Below, piece by piece: positions 1-8,796 of a DNA stretch of 64,000 nt. The first letter of the stretch is position 1. Each line of letters starts with the position of its first letter. A program made the translations under genes and the position numbers. The DNA is taken from assembly GCF_002934445.1 (NCBI RefSeq), contig NZ_PTJE01000002.1, forward strand, positions 377,392 to 441,391, read 5' to 3'. This DNA comes from Nonlabens xylanidelens (GTDB taxonomy: Bacteria > Bacteroidota > Bacteroidia > Flavobacteriales > Flavobacteriaceae). A model generated the notes under the pieces. That model worked only from the letters and a program-made list of their open reading frames with translations, was not told the origin of the DNA and did not search any database.

Positions 1-531
1 AGTTTTTTTAGAATTTGACACGAACTCTAAAAATTTATTTTCTTGTATATAAGTACCGTAATTCTTAAAATGTGGGTCTATATATGATGTTTTGCTGTAT
101 ACCATTAAATGTTCTTTAAATTGACCATTTTTATACACTACTAAAAAAGCTTTGTTATCAAAATAATCATCTTGTTTAAAAAGTGCTTTATATAAATAAA
201 ATGATAAACCTTCAATAGTATCAATCCGACCAATCCCATAAAAATTTAAAGATTCATCTAAATTTTCATGTCTAATCCCTTGTTGATCATCGGGAAATAT
301 ATTATTTAATTCTGATTTTTTAATTTTATTATAATGACTCGATTCCATTAATAAATCATCAATTAAAACATGATTGATATTTGGAAATAAATTTTCAATG
401 TTTTTCCCTAACCAATTTTCATAGTTCTGAGCATTTGTTAAAAAAAAATTAGATAATAAAAATATTGGAAATAAAAAATTAATCTTTAAATTTTTCCATG
501 GGTTTAAGTCCCCTTTTTGCACGTTTTTCAT
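1..531 (-). CDS. Secreted protein of unknown function, C-terminus cut by window edge
   Basis: An open frame runs without a stop from an ATG at 531 to the window edge (177 codons visible). After about 16 residues comes a hydrophobic stretch ([20 protein letters not shown]) that reads as a signal peptide, so the product is probably exported. I recognise no domain. The start lies inside the 3' end of the upstream Rhs-type gene, overlapping it by 53 nt in another frame, so the two are probably co-transcribed. A gene directly after an Rhs C-terminus is often the cognate immunity gene, but a secreted product could equally be an orphan effector or unrelated. The 5' end is inferred from the overlap and signal peptide. 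Confidence 0.6.
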   Translation of the reverse strand, partial: MKNVQKGDLNPWKNLKINFLFPIFLLSNFFLTNAQNYENWLGKNIENLFPNINHVLIDDLLMESSHYNKIKKSELNNIFPDDQQGIRHENLDESLNFYGIGRIDTIEGLSFYLYKALFKQDDYFDNKAFLVVYKNGQFKEHLMVYSKTSYIDPHFKNYGTYIQENKFLEFVSNSKKT

Positions 532-1570
532 TTACTGTCTTTAGTTTGTCAGCGTTATATTTCTCCTTAGTAATTTCATTATCCTTTTTCTCACCTTGAT
601 GTGTTACAGATTTTAAAATATGACTAGTATTTTTAGTTTCTTCCACTAAAACAGGTACAATATCCATACTTATATTTATACCGTTTAGATTCGAAGAATC
701 ATCTATCAATATCGGTTGTTGTAAGGATGTAGATTGCATTAAATCAACTTCTATGCCTAACATTTCTAAGTGAGATTTAATTTCTTTGATCTTATCAGAT
801 GACACATCTTCTGCTGTAATAGTCATATAAGAAACTAATGAATACGATTCCAACGTAACATCAGAAGTTACTTCAAACTCTCCTACAAATCTTTCACCCA
901 AAATAGTAGCCTTGTCGTATTCTGTTGTTGTACGAGTTTCAGTCACTCCAATTTTTTTGTTTAGTTCTTCTTTCCTAATATCTATTCTTGACTTCACAAT
1001 AGAACTTATATTATCTAATAATTTGGAAGGATTATTATAAATACCGTTAAAAAATGGATCTACCATCCTTGGATCAGCTTGAAAATAATTATTGCCTCTA
1101 ATAGCAAACCTATGCGCTGTTGTGATATTATCATAGTTACCAAAAGATAATGCCGCTTGAGACAGAGAAATATTTTGCTTTACTACTCCGAATTCAACCA
1201 TCTCGTCATATTCAACCGTAATCACATATTCTGGTGGGCAGCCCCAGCATTTTTGATATTGATCTCTTTTTACAGTAAATTCAAGACCTTCCAATTCAAT
1301 ACCATCAATAACTCTATTCTCACTGAAAGCATAAGGGCTATTCCAAGAATATTGTTTACTCAAAGGGTCAACGGCAAAAAATCTCATAAGTCGCGGATCA
1401 TGCATCCTATACTTGTAGTTATAGGAGTTTCCTTCTCCTTTTATTTCATCGTCTTTTTCCTGCCCTTGAAATCCGTATCTATAAGAATCGCTATCTACAC
1501 TACCGTGGCGGTTAGGTAGTAGCATACCGCCGGGATAGTAATCATTAACCAAAACTTCATTCCATAACAT
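479..1570 (-). CDS. Orphan Rhs-type C-terminal fragment with variable tail
   Basis: Residues about 28-95 match the end of the Rhs repeat-associated core: [13 protein letters not shown], then [19 protein letters not shown] and [18 protein letters not shown]. In Bacteroidota these segments close the shell of a long YD-repeat protein just before a polymorphic toxin tail. Residues about 96-363 are the variable part; I do not recognise a toxin fold there. The long YD-repeat region is missing: only 33 codons precede the core motif, and upstream lies the terminator of the OmpA-family gene. This is therefore either a displaced 'orphan' Rhs tip or a decayed remnant. It is translated leftward into an overlapping secreted-protein gene. 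Confidence 0.7.
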   Translation of the reverse strand: MLWNEVLVNDYYPGGMLLPNRHGSVDSDSYRYGFQGQEKDDEIKGEGNSYNYKYRMHDPRLMRFFAVDPLSKQYSWNSPYAFSENRVIDGIELEGLEFTVKRDQYQKCWGCPPEYVITVEYDEMVEFGVVKQNISLSQAALSFGNYDNITTAHRFAIRGNNYFQADPRMVDPFFNGIYNNPSKLLDNISSIVKSRIDIRKEELNKKIGVTETRTTTEYDKATILGERFVGEFEVTSDVTLESYSLVSYMTITAEDVSSDKIKEIKSHLEMLGIEVDLMQSTSLQQPILIDDSSNLNGINISMDIVPVLVEETKNTSHILKSVTHQGEKKDNEITKEKYNADKLKTVNEKRAKRGLKPMEKFKD

Positions 1571-1590
1571 TTCCCAATAATAACAAAAAA

Positions 1591-1614
1591 AAGGGCTGTC
1601 TTGCGACAGCCCTT
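1591..1614 (-). terminator. Rho-independent terminator of the OmpA-family gene
   Basis: A 10-bp perfect stem AAGGGCTGTC/GACAGCCCTT with a TTGC loop, followed in the leftward direction by a run of eight T. It lies 30 bp after the stop of the OmpA-family gene and just before the Rhs fragment, so read-through expression of the fragment should be low. Confidence 0.85.
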
Positions 1615-1644
1615 TTCATACATTTTTTTGAAACTAACTAGTGA

Positions 1645-2751
1645 CTAGTTGTTGATCAAACGGAATTCAGTACGACGGTTTGCTCTGTGCTCACGCTCAG
1701 TACAAGAAACACCATCAGCACATCTGTTCTTTAAACGAGTCTCACCATAACCGTTAGCTACGATACGAGATGCGTTTACACCTTTAGAGATAAGGTAGTT
1801 TGCAACAGACTGTGCACGTCTTTCAGATAGAGCTTGGTTAGAAGTTCTAGATCCTTTAGAGTCAGTATGAGAAGCAACTTCTACTTTAGAACCAGCAGTA
1901 CTGTTAAGAGCAGAAAGAAGTTTAGCGTCGATTTCTCTTTTGTCAGCAGCAGTTAATGTAGAGCTACCAGTTGCCCAGTTGATCGCAAGACCATTGTACT
2001 CAACTAATTTACAGTCTACCTCAGACCATACAGTAAGACCACCTTTAGAAACTAATCTCTCACGAGATACAGACTTAGATGTAGAAGGAACAACGTTTTC
2101 AGTTGTAGAAGCATCAGACTTTAATACAGTCTTAGTAATGTTAGCATATTCTGCAGGAATTTCAATTTCTTCAACTCTAGCTGGTTGATCAACAACACGT
2201 ACAGTATAAGTACCTGACTGCTCAGCTACTGGAGTACGGTTAAAAGATGCATCACTTGCAAGAGTAGTTAAAGATACAGTAGTATACTCAGCTGGGTAAC
2301 CTTTATAACACCAGTAACGACAGTCATCTGGGTTAGAAGAAGTACATTCTGCTGGTGGTACTGAACTCATTTCCCATTGTGCATAAGCTGGCTTCACCTC
2401 TACAGTTTCAGTAGTTTTACCAAAAGTAGCTGGAGTAATAGAAATAGTAGAACCTGCTTGTTTCTTAAGGTAAGTTCTAGTTTCAGTCTTATAAGTTGCA
2501 GGAATTACTCTTAATTTCTTAGAAGCTTCTTTTACAAGAACTCTTTCTGTAACAGTTTCATAAGTTGCAGGAACAACTTTTAACGTCTTATAAGCTGGTG
2601 TTGCCACTAAACTTATAGTTTCATTTTCATAAACGTCAGGCGTTGTACAACGTACATAACATTTACCTGGCTCTGGGTTAGTAGGTAAATCTTGAGCAAA
2701 AGCAAAACTTCCTGCCGCGATAGCTACTAAGGATAGTACTAATTTTTTCAT
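1645..2751 (-). CDS. OmpA-family outer-membrane/peptidoglycan-anchoring protein
   Basis: The 368-aa protein begins with a signal peptide (cleavage after residue ~19, SFAFAQD). Residues about 255-365 form an OmpA-like peptidoglycan-binding domain: VASHTDSKGSR, NQALSERRAQSVANYL and a closing NRRTEFRLI. The middle (about 50-240) is not a typical beta-barrel. It contains a loosely repeated motif of the form PATY-x-T-x-T followed by a VLVK/TYLKK-like strand, seen at least four times and suggesting a repeated extracellular or periplasmic beta domain. Likely role: tethering the outer membrane to peptidoglycan. It has its own terminator and is probably monocistronic and well expressed. Confidence 0.85.
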   Translation of the reverse strand: MKKLVLSLVAIAAGSFAFAQDLPTNPEPGKCYVRCTTPDVYENETISLVATPAYKTLKVVPATYETVTERVLVKEASKKLRVIPATYKTETRTYLKKQAGSTISITPATFGKTTETVEVKPAYAQWEMSSVPPAECTSSNPDDCRYWCYKGYPAEYTTVSLTTLASDASFNRTPVAEQSGTYTVRVVDQPARVEEIEIPAEYANITKTVLKSDASTTENVVPSTSKSVSRERLVSKGGLTVWSEVDCKLVEYNGLAINWATGSSTLTAADKREIDAKLLSALNSTAGSKVEVASHTDSKGSRTSNQALSERRAQSVANYLISKGVNASRIVANGYGETRLKNRCADGVSCTEREHRANRRTEFRLINN

Positions 2752-2888
2752 TTGGAATAAATTTGATTAATAATTATGGTTCAAAGGTCTTTTAAATTTA
2801 GAGTAATCCAATTAAATACCTAGTAAAAATAACCCCTCTTAGATGAAAGCACTAATATTATCGATGAAACACATTTTAACAGTGTGTC

Positions 2889-3908
2889 TTATAGTTTTGT
2901 TATAAAATTCTTAAATAATTGGATTACCGCAATATGATCCTTATGAGTGTAGTCTAAATGCGTTACTAATCTCAATTTACCTTGCCCCATATTACTAATA
3001 ATCAAATCATTACTACTACAGTAATCCATTACTTGCAATTCATCTTCTACTTCAAAGATCACTATATTAGTCTCTACCTCTTCTACTTTGATAACATAAG
3101 GTAATGTTTTAAGTACCTCTCCTAATTCTTTGGCTCTATCATGATCTTGTTTTAATCTATCTATATTATGGTCTAATGCATAAATAGCTGCTGCTGCCAT
3201 ATACCCTACTTGTCTCATGCCACCACCTAGTACTTTGCGCACACGCATCGCTTTTTTCATGATCTCCTTCTTACCAGTGAGAACGGTCCCTAGCGGTGTC
3301 CCCATTCCTTTAGAAAAACACACAGAAATAGTATCAAATATTTCTCCATATTCTTTTGGATCCTGACCGGTCGCTACCAGAGCATTCCATAAACGAGCGC
3401 CATCTAGGTGCAGTCCTAGATTATGGTCGTCACACACTTTTCTTACCTCCTTAAATGTGCTCATATCATAACAAGCACCGCCACCTTTATTGGTTGTATT
3501 CTCTAAACAAACTAACGTTGTTAAAGCACTGTGATAAAAATCTGGCGGATTTATAGCCTCCATTACCTGAGCTGCCGTAACCATACCACGATCGCCATCT
3601 AATAATCTACAAGAAACACCACTATTAAAAGAAGCGCCACCACCTTCATAATTAAATACATGAGCATATTTATCACATATCAATTGCTCTCCTGGTTGCG
3701 TATGCATTTTTATAGCAGCCTGATTTGCCATACTACCAGTAGGAAAAAACAAGGCATCTTCCATACCGAACATTTCTGCAACACGTCTCTCTAATTCGTT
3801 AACCGTAGGATCTTCCTTATACACATCATCTCCTACTTCCGCTTGGAACATGGCTTGCATCATTTCTTTGCTAGGTTTTGTTACGGTATCACTTCTTAAA
3901 TCTATCAT
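2889..3908 (-). CDS. ltaE: Low-specificity L-threonine aldolase
   Basis: PLP-dependent beta-eliminating lyase, 339 aa, normal for the family. It cleaves L-threonine or L-allo-threonine to glycine and acetaldehyde. The N-terminus [13 protein letters not shown] is the family hallmark. [11 protein letters not shown] (about 167-176) carries the PLP-contacting Asp-Arg, and Lys200 in [13 protein letters not shown] is the expected Schiff-base lysine. The gene is divergent from prfB; the ~120-bp gap holds a GCTTTCGCGAAAGC palindrome and the prfB promoter. Family assignment is secure; substrate stereospecificity cannot be read from the sequence. Confidence 0.92.
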   Translation of the reverse strand: MIDLRSDTVTKPSKEMMQAMFQAEVGDDVYKEDPTVNELERRVAEMFGMEDALFFPTGSMANQAAIKMHTQPGEQLICDKYAHVFNYEGGGASFNSGVSCRLLDGDRGMVTAAQVMEAINPPDFYHSALTTLVCLENTTNKGGGACYDMSTFKEVRKVCDDHNLGLHLDGARLWNALVATGQDPKEYGEIFDTISVCFSKGMGTPLGTVLTGKKEIMKKAMRVRKVLGGGMRQVGYMAAAAIYALDHNIDRLKQDHDRAKELGEVLKTLPYVIKVEEVETNIVIFEVEDELQVMDYCSSNDLIISNMGQGKLRLVTHLDYTHKDHIAVIQLFKNFITKL

Positions 3909-3926
3909 ATGTTTATGTTCTAGTTA

Positions 3927-3942
3927 CGCTTTCGCGAAAGCG
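3927..3942. repeat. Iterated palindrome CGCTTTCGCGAAAGCG, intergenic copy
   Basis: Perfect 16-bp palindrome between the threonine aldolase start and the prfB promoter; one of nine exact copies of the 14-bp core in the window. Confidence 0.95.
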
Positions 3943-4000
3943 AGATAAAAATAATATCTATACCATATATATGTATCTATAATGGCAAAGAATTTAATTC

Positions 4001-4008
4001 TATTTTTG
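4001..4008 (+). promoter_or_regulatory. Promoter -7 element for prfB (TATTTTTG)
   Basis: Matches the Bacteroidota sigma-A -7 consensus TAnnTTTG and lies 20 bp before the prfB ATG. No clear -33 TTG can be assigned. Confidence 0.6.
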
Positions 4009-4028
4009 CAATCGCCGAAAATAGAACT

Positions 4029-5135
4029 ATGATTACTGCCGAACAGGTTAAAGAATTACAAGAACGTGTTGAAAAACTGAAGGATTATCTACAAATTGAT
4101 GCCAAACAAATTGAGATAACTAACCTAGAAGAGAAGACCTTTTCACCAGATTTTTGGAATACGCCCAAAGATGCAGAGGTCATCATGAAACTATTGCGTA
4201 CTAAAAAGCAATGGACTACAGATTATGCTACCGCAGTAACTCTTACAGAAGATCTTGAAGTACTCTTTGAATTCTTTAAAGAAGGTGAGGCTAGTGAAGA
4301 AGATGTAATGGCAAAGTACAATGCCACTAATGATCTAATTGAAAAGCTAGAGTTTAAAAACATGCTTTCTAACGAGGGTGATGACATGAGTGCCGTCCTA
4401 CAAATTACTGCCGGCGCTGGTGGTACAGAGTCTTGTGACTGGGCAGAGATGCTTATGAGAATGTATATGATGTGGGCAGAGAAGAATGGTTATAAGGTTA
4501 AGGAACTTAACTTTCAGGCAGGTGATGTGGCCGGTATTAAAACCGTTACTCTAGAGATAGAAGGTGATTATAGTTTTGGCTGGTTAAAAAGTGAAAATGG
4601 TGTACATAGATTGGTACGTATATCTCCTTTTGACTCTAATGCAAAACGACATACCTCTTTTGCGTCTGTATATGTCTATCCTCTTGCAGACGATTCTATA
4701 GAAATAGACATTAACCCAGCAGATATTAATTGGGATTTTGCTAGATCTAGTGGTGCTGGTGGTCAAAACGTGAATAAAGTAGAGACTAAGGCCATACTTA
4801 CTCACCACCCATCTGGTATAGTAATTCATAATTCTGAAACGCGCTCTCAACTAGAAAACCGTGAAAAAGCGATGCAAATGCTCAAATCACAACTTTTTGA
4901 AATAGAATTGCAAAAACGTAATGCCGCGAGACAAGAGATAGAAGCTGGTAAGATGAAAATAGAATGGGGTTCTCAAATACGTAATTATGTATTGCATCCC
5001 TATAAACTTATTAAAGATGTGAGAACAGGACATGAAACTGGTAATACAGACGCTGTTCTTAACGGTGATATAGACGCTTTTCTTAAAGCTTTCTTAATGG
5101 AAAGTAGTAAAGAAAAGCCTAGTGACGAGCTTTAA
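4029..5135 (+). CDS. prfB: Peptide chain release factor 2
   Basis: Class I release factor, 368 aa, recognising UGA/UAA. The peptidyl-tRNA hydrolysis motif GGQ is at 244-246 (SSGAGGQNVNK), and the RF2-type stop-codon recognition motif SPF is at 199-201. Many bacterial prfB genes carry an in-frame UGA near codon 26 for autoregulatory +1 frameshifting. Here the equivalent point, just after DYL at residues 19-21, reads straight through with no stop, so that control is absent. A -7 promoter motif lies 20 bp upstream. The next gene, a TonB-dependent receptor, starts 70 bp downstream and is probably separate. Confidence 0.96.
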   Translation: MITAEQVKELQERVEKLKDYLQIDAKQIEITNLEEKTFSPDFWNTPKDAEVIMKLLRTKKQWTTDYATAVTLTEDLEVLFEFFKEGEASEEDVMAKYNATNDLIEKLEFKNMLSNEGDDMSAVLQITAGAGGTESCDWAEMLMRMYMMWAEKNGYKVKELNFQAGDVAGIKTVTLEIEGDYSFGWLKSENGVHRLVRISPFDSNAKRHTSFASVYVYPLADDSIEIDINPADINWDFARSSGAGGQNVNKVETKAILTHHPSGIVIHNSETRSQLENREKAMQMLKSQLFEIELQKRNAARQEIEAGKMKIEWGSQIRNYVLHPYKLIKDVRTGHETGNTDAVLNGDIDAFLKAFLMESSKEKPSDEL

Positions 5136-5205
5136 CGTAACTTTAGCAAAGTCTGATTAACCCTTCAGATAGATTTGCCGTCTTAGAAGAAACTTTAAGA
5201 TTGTT

Positions 5206-7650
5206 ATGAAAAAAATTATTACGTTACTCTTGTTGTTAACGGCGACATTGGGTTATTCACAAAATTCAAATCCCATTACCATTAAGGGTAAATTAGTAGA
5301 TAAAACTTCTGGTGAGGCGCTAGAATTTGCTACTATTTCATTTATTAGTGCTACTCCTGATAAATCTCCACAAGGTGGTGTTACTGACCTAGATGGTAAT
5401 TATCAATTTAATGTTACTCCTGGTACTTATACTATTAAGTGGGAATACATCACTTTTAAAAGTCTTATTAAAACAGGCCAGGTTATTGACGCAAATCAAG
5501 ATTATGGAACTATCGCTCTAGAACAAGACGTTGCAGAGTTAGATGGTGTACTGATCGTAGCAGAAAAAACTACTGTGGACATACGTCTTGATAAAAAAAT
5601 CTACAATATAGGTAAGGATTTAACTGTACGTGGTGGTAGCGCAAGCGATGTGCTAGATAACGTGCCGTCTGTATCTGTAGATGTAGAAGGTAATGTCGCA
5701 TTGAGAGGTAATGATGATGTTACTATTTTTATAGACGGTAGACCGAGTGCTCTCGTAGGATTTAACGGTGCAGAGGCATTAAGACAAATTCCAGCAGATG
5801 CGATTGAAAAAATAGAAGTTATAACAGCACCTAGTGCAAGGTATGATGCAGAAGGTACTGCTGGTATCTTAAATATAATTCTAAGAAAGAATAAACTTTT
5901 AGGTTTTAACGGTACCCTGCAATTAGATACTGGTTATAACCCACAATTAGGTCTTTCTTTCAATGGTAACTACCGTACTGAAAAATGGAACTTTTTCACC
6001 AACACTGGTTTTAGATACAGAGAGACTCCTGGTAACTCTACAACAAATACAGAATATCCAGTCGGTACAGCATTAAATACGTTTGTGAATGAAGAGCGTG
6101 ATTTTGACCGATTAGGTAGAAACTTCTTTACAAGTCTAGGTGCTGAGTATTTTATAAATGACCAGTCTAGTATAGTTGCAAACATCGTTTACCGTCTAGG
6201 TAATGATGACGATGTGAACACAAACGTTATTGAACGTCTGGATGAAAATGGAAATTTAAATGAAGCTACCACACGTGTAGAGGCTGAAGCTGAAGACGAT
6301 ACTAGAGTACAATACTCTCTTGATTACAAGAATGATCTAGATGATAATGGTCAGAAAATTACAGCTAGTATACAATATTCTACTTCTATCAGTGATCAAA
6401 ATGCAAACATTCTAGAAACTGAAACTACTACTAACACAATTAATGATGTAGAACGCACATTTACTGATGAAGATGAGCAAAATGCTACAGCGCAATTTGA
6501 TTATGTTTTACCTATAGGAGAAGACACGCAGTTTGAGGCTGGTTATAGAGGTAACTACCGTGATATTAGCAACTCTTTTTTCTTAGAAGAAATAGCACAA
6601 GATGACTTACCTAATGGACCGCTACTTCCAGATGCTGGACTTAACAATACCTTTGATTACGAAGAGTTAGTAAACGCAGTTTATAGTCAGTACGGTAAAG
6701 AATTTGGTAAATTTTCTTTCCTTGCAGGTTTAAGATTTGAGCAAACTAATGTTACTATTAAACAAGCTACTAGTAATACAGAAGATAAGAAAGACTACAG
6801 CAGCCTCTTCCCTACTCTTAACTTAGGATATGAGTTACAAGACGGTGAAAATATTACTTTAGGGTATAACAGACGTGTAAGAAGACCTCGAGGACGTTTC
6901 TTAAACCCTTTCCCAAGTAGATCTAGTGAGTCTAACGTGTTTCAAGGAAATGTAGATCTAGACCCTACTTTTACTAATTCCATAGATTTAGGTTATTTAA
7001 GAAGATGGAGTAAATTTACTTTTAATACCTCTATCTATTATAATCGTAGTGATGATAACTGGGAATTTATTCAAGAAGACACAGGTGCTGTAACCGATAA
7101 TGGTGACCCAATCATAAGACGTACACCAGTAAACCTATCTACACAAGAACGTATAGGTTATGAATTAACTATGATGTACAGACCTTTTAAATGGTGGACT
7201 ATTAATACAGACTTCAACTTATACAGAGCAACTACGGATGGAGATTTTGGAGGTCAAAATTTTGATTTTGAAAACACTTCTTACTTTGCTAGACTAAATC
7301 AAAAATTCAGTATCCCATCTGGAATTGATCTGCAGACTAGATTAAATTATCGTGGTGCTTCAGAAAATGCACAAACGACTACCGATGGTATTTTTACTAT
7401 GAATCTAGCAGCAAGTAAAGACATTTTAGGTGACGATGCTACAATATCTCTTAACGTAAGTGATTTATTTAATAGTCGTAAAAGACAAAGTACTACAATC
7501 ACTGACGACTTCACAACAGACAGTGAATTTCAATGGAGAGAGAGACAAGTGAATTTAAGCTTTGTGTATAGATTTAATCAAAAGAAGAAAAATGCTCGTA
7601 ATGGCGGTACCAACGGTGGTGGCGGTGAGGATTTTGAATTTGAAGGATAA
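5206..7650 (+). CDS. TonB-dependent receptor, outer-membrane beta-barrel family
   Basis: The 814-aa precursor has a signal peptide ending about residue 19 (GYSQN). It is followed by a CarboxypepD-regulatory-like Ig domain (about 22-115, ending ELDGVLIVAEKT), a plug domain (about 116-220: GGSASDVLDNVPSVSVD, DVTIFIDGRPS, YDAEGTAGILNIILRKN) and a long barrel rich in alternating aromatic strands. This is the Bacteroidota receptor type with a compact plug, lacking an obvious SusD partner. The ligand is unknown. The C-terminus is atypical: a Gly/Asn-rich tail (about 795-814) ending EDFEFEG rather than a terminal aromatic strand. A small beta-barrel gene follows ~100 bp later. Confidence 0.88.
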   Translation: MKKIITLLLLLTATLGYSQNSNPITIKGKLVDKTSGEALEFATISFISATPDKSPQGGVTDLDGNYQFNVTPGTYTIKWEYITFKSLIKTGQVIDANQDYGTIALEQDVAELDGVLIVAEKTTVDIRLDKKIYNIGKDLTVRGGSASDVLDNVPSVSVDVEGNVALRGNDDVTIFIDGRPSALVGFNGAEALRQIPADAIEKIEVITAPSARYDAEGTAGILNIILRKNKLLGFNGTLQLDTGYNPQLGLSFNGNYRTEKWNFFTNTGFRYRETPGNSTTNTEYPVGTALNTFVNEERDFDRLGRNFFTSLGAEYFINDQSSIVANIVYRLGNDDDVNTNVIERLDENGNLNEATTRVEAEAEDDTRVQYSLDYKNDLDDNGQKITASIQYSTSISDQNANILETETTTNTINDVERTFTDEDEQNATAQFDYVLPIGEDTQFEAGYRGNYRDISNSFFLEEIAQDDLPNGPLLPDAGLNNTFDYEELVNAVYSQYGKEFGKFSFLAGLRFEQTNVTIKQATSNTEDKKDYSSLFPTLNLGYELQDGENITLGYNRRVRRPRGRFLNPFPSRSSESNVFQGNVDLDPTFTNSIDLGYLRRWSKFTFNTSIYYNRSDDNWEFIQEDTGAVTDNGDPIIRRTPVNLSTQERIGYELTMMYRPFKWWTINTDFNLYRATTDGDFGGQNFDFENTSYFARLNQKFSIPSGIDLQTRLNYRGASENAQTTTDGIFTMNLAASKDILGDDATISLNVSDLFNSRKRQSTTITDDFTTDSEFQWRERQVNLSFVYRFNQKKKNARNGGTNGGGGEDFEFEG

Positions 7651-7748
7651 ACCTTAACTTCTTTTAAGAACATATCGCATTTAATTAACAATATATAAAC
7701 TTAACCAATAATTTAACTAGTAGATATTTGTAAAAAATTAAATCAATT

Positions 7749-8246
7749 ATGAAAAAAGTATTTTTTACAGTGATGTTAGTAATAGGTGCAGTAGCCATGA
7801 GTGAAGCACAAGAAGTTTCTAAAAATGCGATAGGAATACGTACTGGTGATGGTGACGGTTTTGGTACTGAAATTTCTTACCAAAGGGCTTTAAGCGATAA
7901 CAATAGATTAGAAATAGATCTAGGTTATGAAAGTGGAGATAATTTTGATGGTTTTAAAGCGACAGGATTATACCAGTGGATGTGGAACATAGAAGGTGGT
8001 TTTAACTGGTATGCAGGTGCTGGTGGTGGCTTAGGAACTATTAGTCTAGACGACGATTTCCCTGGTAGAAACAATTTTGATGATGATTCTGAAACTTTCA
8101 TTTTTGCGGCTGGACAAGTAGGTATAGAATACAACTTTGATATTCCATTACTACTTTCTCTAGACGTAAGACCAGAGTTTTACTTTGGTGATTTTAGAGA
8201 TGGAAATGATCTAGATATCGCCTTAGGAATAAGATATCAGTTCTAG
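7749..8246 (+). CDS. Small outer-membrane beta-barrel protein
   Basis: A 165-aa secreted protein with a signal peptide cleaved near residue 20 (AMSEAQE). The remainder is a series of amphipathic, glycine- and aromatic-rich strands (FGTEISYQRAL, FNWYAGAGGGLG) and ends in IRYQF, a terminal-Phe beta signal recognised by the BAM machinery. The size suggests an 8-strand barrel of the porin/OmpW-like superfamily. It follows the TonB-dependent receptor in the same direction and is closed by a strong terminator. Function unknown. Confidence 0.75.
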   Translation: MKKVFFTVMLVIGAVAMSEAQEVSKNAIGIRTGDGDGFGTEISYQRALSDNNRLEIDLGYESGDNFDGFKATGLYQWMWNIEGGFNWYAGAGGGLGTISLDDDFPGRNNFDDDSETFIFAAGQVGIEYNFDIPLLLSLDVRPEFYFGDFRDGNDLDIALGIRYQF

Positions 8247-8270
8247 AACAGACGTATGATAAACATACTA

Positions 8271-8300
8271 AAAACGGCGATCATTTCTGATCGCCGTTTT
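8271..8300. terminator. Bidirectional terminator after the beta-barrel gene
   Basis: A 13-bp perfect stem AAAACGGCGATCA/TGATCGCCGTTTT with a 4-nt loop. It has a T-run on the + side and A-tracts on the other. It separates the rightward barrel gene from the convergent prcB. Confidence 0.88.
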
Positions 8301-8325
8301 TTTTTGTGGTATATATTTCCTGTTA

Positions 8326-8796
8326 CTATTTAACAGTCACCTTTATGGAGTCTGCAGGCTGGTTAGCTAGTAGTACTATTCCTGGCGTGGTCATTCCCAT
8401 GGTTACCATATCTTGTGGTGCAGGAGATTGAGTATAAATTATATATTTGACTACTTCACTCTTGTTCACCTTTACTTTGGTAAAAGAAAAGCCTCCGGTA
8501 GATTTCTGCCCCATTGCAGCAACGATAACAGACTGCTTTTTAAAATCTATAACCGGTAGTTCTAAATGTGGTGATCTCGTTTCATTTAATTGCTCATAAA
8601 GTGCTACTAACTCTTTTTCATTATCAATCACATAAGCACTTTCTTCTGTAATATTAGTAATGCTTTCTTTAAGAATAGTAATAAAATCCTCACCGCCAGA
8701 TTTAAGAGTCTGGTTCACTAATTCTTTTTTGCTACAGCACGAGCTTAGACTAATTAGGCTTAGTGCCAGCAAGCACGTTTTCATATAATTTTTCAT
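8326..8796 (-). CDS. PrcB-family lipoprotein
   Basis: A 156-aa protein with a lipoprotein signal; the lipobox region LISLSSC places the acylated Cys near residue 20. The body (about 60-156) resembles the PrcB C-terminal family: a YVIDNEKELVALYEQL segment, then DFKKQSVIVAAMGQKSTGG and a closing strand set. PrcB was named as a subunit of the Treponema dentilysin complex; in Flavobacteria its role is not established. Its start lies inside the end of bshA (47-nt overlap, different frame), so the two are translated from one leftward mRNA. Confidence 0.7.
   Translation of the reverse strand: MKNYMKTCLLALSLISLSSCCSKKELVNQTLKSGGEDFITILKESITNITEESAYVIDNEKELVALYEQLNETRSPHLELPVIDFKKQSVIVAAMGQKSTGGFSFTKVKVNKSEVVKYIIYTQSPAPQDMVTMGMTTPGIVLLANQPADSIKVTVK

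Noticed and set aside
4584-4850. 88-codon open frame on the minus strand inside prfB
   Set aside because: A shadow of the prfB coding sequence, with no start context or conservation.
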